Part shown: positions 1-4,630 of the stretch, piece after piece
Layout of the letters: every line of letters begins with the position of its first letter
Position numbering within the stretch: the first letter of the stretch is position 1
NCBI GenBank assembly: GCA_029775955.1
Contig: JARVJW010000050.1
Coordinates: 1-5,019, forward strand
Origin: Nitrososphaeria archaeon
GTDB taxonomy: Archaea > Thermoproteota > Nitrososphaeria > Conexivisphaerales > UBA164
Direction of reading: 5' to 3'
Length of the DNA stretch: 5,019 nt
Program-made: the position numbers and the translations under genes
The notes under the pieces: generated by a model
What the model was told of the DNA's origin: nothing
Database searches by the model: none
What the model saw: the letters and a program-made list of their open reading frames with translations, nothing else

Positions 1-106
1 TTTCATCATCACTTGGGAACCTTTGGAGGTTTGTGTATTCCCTATCAAGGATTTCCCTCTTCCTTCGAGTCAGCCCCACAATGCCCGCTTGGATAGTCAA
101 CTTCAT
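1..106 (-). CDS. tnpB: Probable TnpB (IS200/IS605-type) N-terminal fragment, runs off left edge
   Basis: An open frame of 35 codons starts at the ATG at 106-104 and leaves the window at position 1. The protein begins MKLTIQAGIVGLTRRKREIL and continues with DREYTNLQRF. A short beta-strand opening followed by a basic 'K-x-x-x-LDREYxNxQ' helix resembles the start of archaeal TnpB/OrfB proteins, the RuvC-like RNA-guided nucleases of IS200/IS605 elements. No catalytic residues lie within the window, so the family call rests on this N-terminus and on a clear TnpB C-terminus at the other end of the window in the same orientation. An in-frame stop five codons upstream rules out a longer ATG-initiated form. 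There is no Shine-Dalgarno site, but a TATA box lies about 28 bases upstream, so a leaderless mRNA is likely. GC is about 47%, above the adjacent suf genes. It could instead be another small basic protein. Confidence 0.5.
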   Translation of the reverse strand, partial: MKLTIQAGIVGLTRRKREILDREYTNLQRFPSDDE

Positions 107-130
107 GGCAAGCTTTAATTAACTTTTTAG

Positions 131-138
131 ATATTTAA
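131..138 (-). promoter_or_regulatory. TATA box for the left TnpB-like gene
   Basis: The minus strand reads TTAAATAT, centred about 28 bases upstream of the ATG at 106. This is the normal distance from an archaeal TATA box to the transcription start, so the transcript would begin at or next to the start codon. The motif is AT-rich and short, and the surrounding DNA is also AT-rich, so the call is moderate. Confidence 0.4.
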
Positions 139-154
139 GCCCATTGCAATTCAT

Positions 155-173
155 CCCGCCCTTTCGGAACGGG
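155..173. repeat. GC-rich imperfect hairpin, possible mobile-element end
   Basis: CCCG at 155-158 pairs with CGGG at 170-173. Inside it CC (160-161) can pair with GG (166-167) around a TTTC loop, leaving C159 and AA 168-169 bulged. It lies between the divergent TnpB-like and sufB starts, in otherwise AT-rich DNA. The stretch CCTTTCGGAACGGG (160-173) closely resembles, in inverted orientation, a stretch just past the stop codon of the TnpB gene at the right side of the window (4599-4612). IS200/IS605 elements carry subterminal hairpins at their ends, so this may be an element end or a remnant of one. No boundary can be drawn from this window alone. Confidence 0.35.
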
Positions 174-211
174 GTCTTCTTGTGAGATTAGATAAAAAAT
201 ATTACAACAGG

Positions 212-219
212 TTTATAAG
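212..219 (+). promoter_or_regulatory. TATA box of the suf operon promoter
   Basis: TTTATAAG is a close match to the archaeal TATA consensus and is centred 26-27 bases before the sufB ATG at 242. Transcription would start almost exactly at the start codon, making the first gene leaderless; the only Shine-Dalgarno-like bases (GGTG at 236-239) sit too close to the ATG to be convincing. No clear BRE and no inverted-repeat operator is visible around the box. Confidence 0.65.
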
Positions 220-241
220 AACAAAATAATATAACGGTGTT

Positions 242-1630
242 ATGAGTTTCGAAGTAGACCTTGATAAATACAATTTTTCGGTATCAACTAATTATAGTTA
301 TGTGTTACCACGGGGGCTAAACGAGAACACTGTAAGAGAAATATCTAGGATAAAAAATGAACCTCAGTGGATGGAGGATTTGAGATTAAAAGGCCTGCAA
401 GGGTTTACTGACAAAAAAATGCCTGCGTGGGGACCCAATTTAGTTGATTTAGATTTAAATCAAGTGATTTATTATGCCAAACCAACTGATAAACATGCAA
501 AAAATTGGGAAGACCTTCCACCGTCTATTAGAGAAACCTTTGAGAGGCTTGGTGTCCCTGAAGCTGAAAGAAAATTCCTTGCTGGTGTGGGGGCACAGTT
601 CGAATCAGAAGTGGTTTATCATAATTTAAAGAAGGAGCTTGAGAGCCAGGGGGTTATATTCAGCGATATGGACACAGCTGTAAGAGAGTACCCTGAGCTG
701 GTTAAGGAATATTATAGCAAAATAATTCCCGTTTCAGATAACAAGTTTTCGGCTTTAACTTATGCGGTTTGGAGTGGTGGAAGCTTTGTTTATGTGCCTA
801 AAGGGGTTAGGCTTGAAAAGCCAGTATATGCTTACTTTAGGTTAAATGCCCCAGATGTGGGAAACTTTGAAAGAACATTAATAGTAGCAGAAGAGGACAG
901 CTATGTACACTATATTGAAGGGTGCACGGCTCCCCTGTATTCTGGTTCCACTTTGCATGGCGGTGTAGTGGAAATAGTTGCAAAGAAAGGTGCGCATGTG
1001 CGATACACTACTATACAAAACTGGTCAAAGAACGTATTTAATTTAGTTACTCAAAGGGCACACGTTTATGAAAACGGCAAGATGGAATGGGTGGATGGAA
1101 ATATGGGAAGCAGAGTCACAATGAAATATCCCTCAATATATTTGCTTGGTAAGGGAGCCAGTGGAATAATTAACTCTATGAGTATAGCCTCAAAAAATCA
1201 AATAATTGATTCTGGTGGGAAAATTTATCACAATGCACCAGACACAAGCTCAACAATCACTTCTAAAGGTATTTCAATGAAAGGTGGCATTACCACATAC
1301 CGAGGGCTTATATATGTGGCACGTAACGCTGAAAATGCAAAAAGCGCAGTTAGGTGTGATTCGCTTATGACAGATGAATACTCCAAGTCAAATACATATC
1401 CTTATGAAGTTGTTAATGAAAATTCTGCAACAGTAGTACATGAGGCATCTGCAGGAAGAGTTGGTCGTGATCAACTTTTCTATTTAATGAGCAGAGGCCT
1501 TAAAGAATCCGATGCGCTGTCACTGATAGTAATGGGATACATGGATCAATTCACAAAAGAAATACCGATAGATTTTGCCACAGAGCTTTATAAGTTAATA
1601 TCATTAGAACTAATTGGTGCAGTTGGTTGA
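242..1630 (+). CDS. sufB: SufB, Fe-S cluster assembly scaffold subunit
   Basis: This 462-residue protein is SufB, the scaffold subunit of the cytosolic SUF machinery that receives sulfur and builds Fe-S clusters with SufC and SufD. It has the usual SufB layout: an N-terminal helical part (about 1-165, including the KFLAGVGAQFESEVVYHN segment), then the YAVWSGGSFVYVPKGV entry into the beta-helix core, and a helical C-terminus. The protein contains only two cysteines, both at functional sites: C228 in IEGCTAP, corresponding to the E. coli sulfur acceptor C254, and C372 in RCDSLM, corresponding to C405. E401 in VVHEAS corresponds to E434. The C372-E401 spacing (29) equals the E. coli spacing. 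DQLFYLMSRGL (410-420) is the family C-terminal motif. ATG 242 is chosen because a TATA box sits about 27 bases upstream, implying a leaderless mRNA. It is the first gene of the operon and overlaps sufD by 4 bases. Identification is secure. Confidence 0.97.
   Translation: MSFEVDLDKYNFSVSTNYSYVLPRGLNENTVREISRIKNEPQWMEDLRLKGLQGFTDKKMPAWGPNLVDLDLNQVIYYAKPTDKHAKNWEDLPPSIRETFERLGVPEAERKFLAGVGAQFESEVVYHNLKKELESQGVIFSDMDTAVREYPELVKEYYSKIIPVSDNKFSALTYAVWSGGSFVYVPKGVRLEKPVYAYFRLNAPDVGNFERTLIVAEEDSYVHYIEGCTAPLYSGSTLHGGVVEIVAKKGAHVRYTTIQNWSKNVFNLVTQRAHVYENGKMEWVDGNMGSRVTMKYPSIYLLGKGASGIINSMSIASKNQIIDSGGKIYHNAPDTSSTITSKGISMKGGITTYRGLIYVARNAENAKSAVRCDSLMTDEYSKSNTYPYEVVNENSATVVHEASAGRVGRDQLFYLMSRGLKESDALSLIVMGYMDQFTKEIPIDFATELYKLISLELIGAVG
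1616..1619 (+). promoter_or_regulatory. Ribosome binding site supporting the TTG start of sufD
   Basis: GGTG lies inside the last codons of sufB, 7 bases before the TTG at 1627. It matches the core of the archaeal anti-Shine-Dalgarno complement (GGAGGTGAT). The next in-frame candidate, ATG 1654, has no such site, so this decides for TTG. Confidence 0.55.
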
Positions 1631-2640
1631 ACGCAAAAAACATAACAAACAACATGGCAAACACATTGATAAATGCTTTTAAAAAGTATCCTTTTGAAAC
1701 GCATCAGCTATTTCTAAAGAGTTATTTACAACCTAATGTTGATCCATTAGAACTAAATCCAGGCGTTATAAACACAACATACAGCGCCAATCCAATATAT
1801 AAAAAGTATGAAATAAAAGAAGAATTTTATGATAAAATGTATTTTTTAAACGCTTTAATTAACCCTGCAAACTCATTTTTTAATTTAAATGAAAAGCGAT
1901 TGGAAATTCGGGTTGAAGCTAAAGATGGGTTAGTTGGTTTGGCTCAAGAGGTAGAAGTTGAAGGGGGAAAAACATCGACAGTAGTAAATTTTATAGATGC
2001 AAACAATAGCGCATTTCTAAGTGACATCGAAGTTTTTAAAATCAAAAGGAACTCTACATTAAAGCACCTTAGAGTTATAAATGGAGGCAATATTGCATCA
2101 AACATGTATTATTTTCTAGAAGATGGCGCAAGATTGGAAATAACAGAACTTACTTCTAGAATGGATTATTACAGGCTCAAGTCAAATATTGTGGAAACTG
2201 GTATTGGTGCATATTCCGAGGCCTACTATGGATACGATACTGGGAATACAGATAAGATAGATGTTACAGCAGTGATTGTTCTCAACGCAAAGAATTCACA
2301 AGGCAATGCATATCAACGGGCAGTATTGAGGGGCGCGTCTAGAATTTACCAGAAGGCATTGCTTTACAACACAAAAGACGGTCCTGGTGGCAGATCTTAT
2401 ATAGAACAAAAAGCACTTTTATTGAGCGAAAACTCTTATGCTAACAATATACCAGGCATGCAACTGGATTCAAACGATATAATGGCAAAACATTCAGCTG
2501 CAACGTTTAGCTTAAGCGAAGATCAGCTATTTTACATTATGTCACGAGGACTAAGCAGAGATGCATCTATGCAAATTTTGGCAGAAGGGATTTTAAGACC
2601 AATAAAGGACAAAATAAATAGTGAAGAAAAAAATGATTGA
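1627..2640 (+). CDS. sufD: SufD, Fe-S cluster assembly scaffold subunit
   Basis: This 337-residue protein is SufD, the paralogue of SufB that pairs with it in the SUF scaffold. The evidence is its place between sufB and sufS, a beta-helix-type middle section (about 90-270), and a C-terminus KHSAATFSLSEDQLFYIMSR (288-307) that parallels the SufB C-terminus and the SufD consensus. H289 corresponds to E. coli SufD H360, implicated in cluster formation at the SufB-SufD interface. The protein has no cysteine at all; the residue equivalent to E. coli C358 is an alanine. It is shorter than E. coli SufD (423 residues), mainly at the N-terminus. The start is TTG, overlapping the sufB stop as TTGA, with GGTG 7 bases upstream; ATG 1654 (residue 10) is a weaker alternative. 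The overlap suggests coupled translation with sufB. An unusually diverged SufB duplicate is the only real alternative. Confidence 0.93.
   Translation: MNAKNITNNMANTLINAFKKYPFETHQLFLKSYLQPNVDPLELNPGVINTTYSANPIYKKYEIKEEFYDKMYFLNALINPANSFFNLNEKRLEIRVEAKDGLVGLAQEVEVEGGKTSTVVNFIDANNSAFLSDIEVFKIKRNSTLKHLRVINGGNIASNMYYFLEDGARLEITELTSRMDYYRLKSNIVETGIGAYSEAYYGYDTGNTDKIDVTAVIVLNAKNSQGNAYQRAVLRGASRIYQKALLYNTKDGPGGRSYIEQKALLLSENSYANNIPGMQLDSNDIMAKHSAATFSLSEDQLFYIMSRGLSRDASMQILAEGILRPIKDKINSEEKND
2621..2624 (+). promoter_or_regulatory. Ribosome binding site for sufS, or alternative GTG start
   Basis: GTGA at 2621-2624 lies 8 bases before ATG 2633 and matches part of the archaeal Shine-Dalgarno core. The same GTG could itself be the sufS start, but its own upstream region has only a weak AAAGGA 11 bases away. 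I therefore read it as the binding site and ATG 2633 as the start. Confidence 0.4.
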
Positions 2641-3832
2641 AGAGGACCTTGATTCCATAAGGTCAGATTTTCCTATATTTGAATTTAATCCTAAATTGAT
2701 CTATATGGATAGCGCAGCAACCAGTCAAAGACCAAAAAATGTTATAGACAAAGTAACAGAAGTTTATTCACACTATAATTCTAATGTACATCGGGGCATT
2801 TATTCAATGGCAGAAAAAGTCACGGAGGAATACGAAAATTCAAGAAAGGAAATAGCGAAATTTCTTGGAGCCAATGCTGATGAGTTAATTTTTACTAAAA
2901 ATACCACTGAATCACTTAACCTTGTTGCATACATGCTTTTGCCCAAACTAAAAAATGGGGTTATAACTATCACTGAGCTGGAGCACCACAGCAATATTTT
3001 GCCATGGAGAGAGGTAGCATCATTAGCAAATGCAGAGATAAGAACAGTGGCTGTTGATCGGGAAGGAAAAATTGATTATGCTGATTTTGAAAAAAAGGTT
3101 TCTGGGAGCTCAGTACTCTCATTTACCCACATATCTAATGTTGCAGGAACAACATTAGATGCCAAAAAAATGGTCAGTGCGGCAAAAGCAGAGGGTGCAA
3201 TAACAGTAGTGGATGGGGCGCAAGCCGCGCCTCATTTAAAGCTAAATTTACATGACCTGGGCGCCGATTTCTATGCACTTTCTGGCCATAAGATGCTTGG
3301 ACCTACTGGCATAGGTATTTTATATGGAAATAAAAGGCTACTAGAAGATCTGGAGCCGCCATTTAGAGGGGGAGAGATGGTAACAGAAGTTCACGCAGAA
3401 GGTCAGGAATGGAATGACGTGCCCTTGAAATTTGAGCCAGGAACACCAAATTTTGCAGGAGCAATAGGATTTGGAGAGGCCACTAAATACCTGGAAAAAA
3501 TAGGCATGAATGATATAGAATCATATGAAAAAAAATTGGGAAAAGCACTGATGGAAGAACTGACAAAAATTGACGGCCTTGAATATATTGGCCCCAGTGA
3601 GGGCAGGGCAGCATTGCTTTCATTCAAACTTAAGGGTTATCATCCTCACGATATTGCGGCTTTTTTAGACACACGATCAATTGCCATAAGGTCTGGATTT
3701 CATTGTGCTCAACCTTTGCATGAACGGTTCGGATTTTTTGACGGAAGTGCAAGGGCAAGCCTTTACTTTTATAATAACTTGGATGAAATAGAATCACTTG
3801 CTTATTCATTAAAAGAATTGGTGAGATTATAA
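2633..3832 (+). CDS. sufS: SufS, PLP-dependent cysteine desulfurase (group II)
   Basis: This is SufS, the cytosolic cysteine desulfurase that turns cysteine into alanine and holds the sulfur as a persulfide for Fe-S assembly. Numbering from ATG 2633 (399 residues): N-terminal substrate/cofactor region YMDSAATSQRP; EHHSN with the PLP-stacking histidine (118/119); D194 and Q197 in VVDGAQ contacting PLP; Schiff-base lysine K220 in SGHKMLGPTG; catalytic C358 in RSGFHCAQPL; R374 in SARASLYFYN for the substrate carboxylate. The HCAQPL motif and H339 in HPHD, 19 residues before the catalytic cysteine, match my recollection of Bacillus SufS, where this histidine swaps as zinc ligand with SufU. That fits the sufU gene directly downstream. 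The start overlaps the end of sufD by 8 bases; GTG 2621 would add four residues (MKKK). All key residues are present, so it should be active. Confidence 0.97.
   Translation: MIEEDLDSIRSDFPIFEFNPKLIYMDSAATSQRPKNVIDKVTEVYSHYNSNVHRGIYSMAEKVTEEYENSRKEIAKFLGANADELIFTKNTTESLNLVAYMLLPKLKNGVITITELEHHSNILPWREVASLANAEIRTVAVDREGKIDYADFEKKVSGSSVLSFTHISNVAGTTLDAKKMVSAAKAEGAITVVDGAQAAPHLKLNLHDLGADFYALSGHKMLGPTGIGILYGNKRLLEDLEPPFRGGEMVTEVHAEGQEWNDVPLKFEPGTPNFAGAIGFGEATKYLEKIGMNDIESYEKKLGKALMEELTKIDGLEYIGPSEGRAALLSFKLKGYHPHDIAAFLDTRSIAIRSGFHCAQPLHERFGFFDGSARASLYFYNNLDEIESLAYSLKELVRL
3820..3824 (+). promoter_or_regulatory. Ribosome binding site of sufU
   Basis: GGTGA, a full match to the archaeal Shine-Dalgarno core, lies within the last sufS codons and 7 bases before ATG 3832. 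It fixes the sufU start and shows that sufU is translated from the operon mRNA. Confidence 0.75.
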
Positions 3833-4233
3833 TGAGTTATTTTTTTATAGAGAATATAATGGACCATTATAAAAACCCACGCAATATGAAAATTATAAAT
3901 GAAGCGAGTTCCGTTTTTGGCGACAGCAATCCAACATGTGGGGATACAGTCAAAATTTTTATTAAAGTTAACGAGAATAAAATAGAGGACATAGGCTTCC
4001 AGGGGCATGGCTGTGCATTATCCATGGCATCATCTTCCCTTTTAACCGAAATGGTTAAGGGTTCTGAAATGCAAGATGCATTAAAAATAACTGAGAGTGA
4101 TTTAATGAGGGAACTAGGAATAAAGGAGCTAGGGCCGAACCGCATCAAATGCATTGCGTTATCTGTTAAAACGCTAAAGATGGCCATAATTCAATACTTA
4201 TCTAAGGTAAATCATGCGGGGGGTGGGACTTGA
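3832..4233 (+). CDS. sufU: SufU/IscU-like sulfur-transfer or scaffold protein
   Basis: A 133-residue member of the IscU/SufU/NifU-N family, which takes persulfide sulfur from the desulfurase. All three metal/sulfur cysteines are present: C36 with D38 in NPTCGD, C61 in GHGCALSMASSS, and C107 in NRIKCIALS. NPTCGD, GxGCxxSxAS and RxKC, with lysine rather than the IscU histidine before the third cysteine, are SufU-like. However, C61 to C107 is 46 residues, close to IscU (43 in E. coli) and without the roughly 18-20-residue insertion of classical SufU. It could therefore serve as a zinc-bound sulfur relay for SufS or as a scaffold; context favours the former. ATG overlaps the sufS stop by one base (TAATG). 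The last residues, AGGGT, and the stop codon lie within the complementary strand of the tRNA-Leu gene, so the tail is probably not under protein-level constraint. Confidence 0.92.
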   Translation: MSYFFIENIMDHYKNPRNMKIINEASSVFGDSNPTCGDTVKIFIKVNENKIEDIGFQGHGCALSMASSSLLTEMVKGSEMQDALKITESDLMRELGIKELGPNRIKCIALSVKTLKMAIIQYLSKVNHAGGGT

Positions 4234-4327
4234 ACCCACGAAGGCCTACGCCAGCAGGTCTTGAGCTTGGACAGTTTCTAATTGGTCATAACTACTGCCC
4301 CCTTTGACCTGGCTCGGGAACCCCCGC
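4215..4327 (-). tRNA. tRNA-Leu (anticodon CAA), intron-containing
   Basis: On the minus strand this folds as a class II leucine tRNA. The 7-bp acceptor is GCGGGGG/CCCCCGC with discriminator A at 4215. The D-stem is CCC/GGG with a GAGCCAGGTCAAA loop. After intron removal the anticodon stem is GCAGG/CCTGC with loop CTCAAGA, giving anticodon CAA (4263-4261) for UUG codons. The long variable arm has stem GGC/GCC, and the T-arm is GTGGG-TTCAAGT-CCCAC. The mature length is 85 nt (33-nt 5' exon and 52-nt 3' exon) with no encoded CCA. The gene reads GCAG where the stem needs GCAGG, because a 28-nt intron interrupts the 5' strand of the anticodon stem. Its 3' end overlaps the end of sufU by 19 bases in convergent orientation. 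No obvious T-run terminator follows it. Confidence 0.95.
4267..4294 (-). other. Non-canonical 28-nt archaeal intron in tRNA-Leu (between positions 30 and 31)
   Basis: Removing these 28 bases is the only placement that restores the 5-bp anticodon stem GCAGG/CCTGC; a shift by one base in either direction breaks it. The junctions form a BHB motif. GGGC of the 5' exon (nt 25-28) pairs with GUCC at the 3' end of the intron, giving the 4-bp central helix (three Watson-Crick pairs, one G-U). The flanking 3-nt bulges are AG/U and AA/G, each cut after its second base. The intron's own AGUU and AACU pair as the inner helix around a 13-nt loop. The outer helix is weak (one G-C and one G-U), so this is a relaxed BHB. 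Most archaeal tRNA introns lie between 37 and 38 instead. Confidence 0.88.
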
Positions 4328-4610
4328 AATACTTTTAGTAAAAACAGAGCTTTTAAATTTAATCCTGATAACAGTAGTTCTGCAACATTTCTTTTAGAGC
4401 AATTTATTTAGGATTTAATTGGCTTATGCATTTTGGAGATGAACAAACCAATGAGACCCAAAAGAACAAGTTATCCTCTAAAGCCTTGAATCAGAACTTT
4501 CGTGCCATTCCAAATATGCGACCGAGAGCATAATAAGGTCAGTCAACAATACAACTGCAGAAGCTGGCTCAAAGATTTAGCGCACAATACTGATGTTCCC
4601 GTTTCTGAAA
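4328..4610. other. Gene-poor stretch between tRNA-Leu and the right TnpB fragment
   Basis: Apart from the tRNA promoter I see no convincing gene here. The longest ATG-started frame I noted is 35 codons on the plus strand (4426-4533), with no ribosome binding site and no recognisable motif. T-rich runs at 4333-4336 and 4387-4394 on the plus strand could end the suf transcript, but none is strong and none has a stem before it. If they do serve, the suf mRNA would run antisense through the whole tRNA gene. The part nearest 4610 may belong to the end of the TnpB element. Confidence 0.4.
4350..4357 (-). promoter_or_regulatory. TATA box of tRNA-Leu
   Basis: The minus strand reads TTTAAAAG, centred 26-27 bases upstream of the first tRNA base (4327), within a longer AT tract at 4350-4362. 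The spacing is standard for archaeal tRNA promoters and supports an independently transcribed tRNA. Confidence 0.6.
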
Positions 4611-4612
4611 GG
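4592..4612 (-). repeat. Possible TnpB element end / omega-RNA segment, inverted near-repeat of 160-179
   Basis: Read on the minus strand, directly after the TnpB stop codon, the sequence is CCTTTCAGAAACGGG followed by AACATC. Aligned with the plus strand at 160-179 (CCTTTCGGAACGGG then GTCTTC) it matches at 16 of 21 columns with one gap. Being next to TnpB-like genes on both sides makes chance less likely. In IS200/IS605 elements the region just past tnpB is the right end and encodes the 3' part of the omega-RNA. The exact element boundary, and hence any guide segment, cannot be set without another copy to compare. Confidence 0.3.
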
Positions 4613-4630
4613 TTATAATTTCTTATAACC
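4611..4630. repeat. Perfect 8-bp hairpin spanning the TnpB stop codon
   Basis: GGTTATAA (4611-4618) and TTATAACC (4623-4630) are exact inverted repeats around a TTTC loop. The TnpB stop codon (TAA on the minus strand, 4615-4613) lies inside the stem. A stem at the 3' end of tnpB is the expected place for omega-RNA or right-end structure. It could also act as a transcript-end stem, although no long T-run follows on the minus strand (only TTTC). Confidence 0.6.

Noticed and set aside
2800..2994. 64-codon open frame on the minus strand
   Set aside because: It lies wholly inside sufS on the opposite strand, has no recognisable motif, and the sufS frame carries all catalytic residues.
3403..3627. 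74-codon open frame on the minus strand
   Set aside because: Antisense shadow within sufS; low-complexity Ser/Pro/Phe composition typical of a reversed coding strand.
3802..4187. Two minus-strand frames (68 and 106 codons) across the sufS end and sufU
   Set aside because: Both are antisense to conserved SufU motifs (NPTCGD, GHGC, RIKC) and show no family features of their own.
4215..4327. Canonical 37/38 intron, or a broken tRNA
   Set aside because: An intron at 37/38 cannot restore the anticodon stem, since the bases after GCAG are TAGTT. Removing 4267-4294 restores every stem, so the gene is intact with a displaced intron.
4426..4533. 35-codon plus-strand frame beginning MHFGDEQTNE
   Set aside because: No ribosome binding site; the AT-rich TTTATTTA upstream is only about 20 bases from the ATG, a little close for a leaderless start; no motif and no homologue I recognise. 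A frame this short is expected by chance.
4611..4630. The hairpin as an ordinary bacterial-type terminator
   Set aside because: No long T-run follows on either strand (TTTC on the minus strand; ATCATT on the plus strand), and the stem is AT-rich and overlaps the stop codon. An element-end or omega-RNA role fits better but is unproven.
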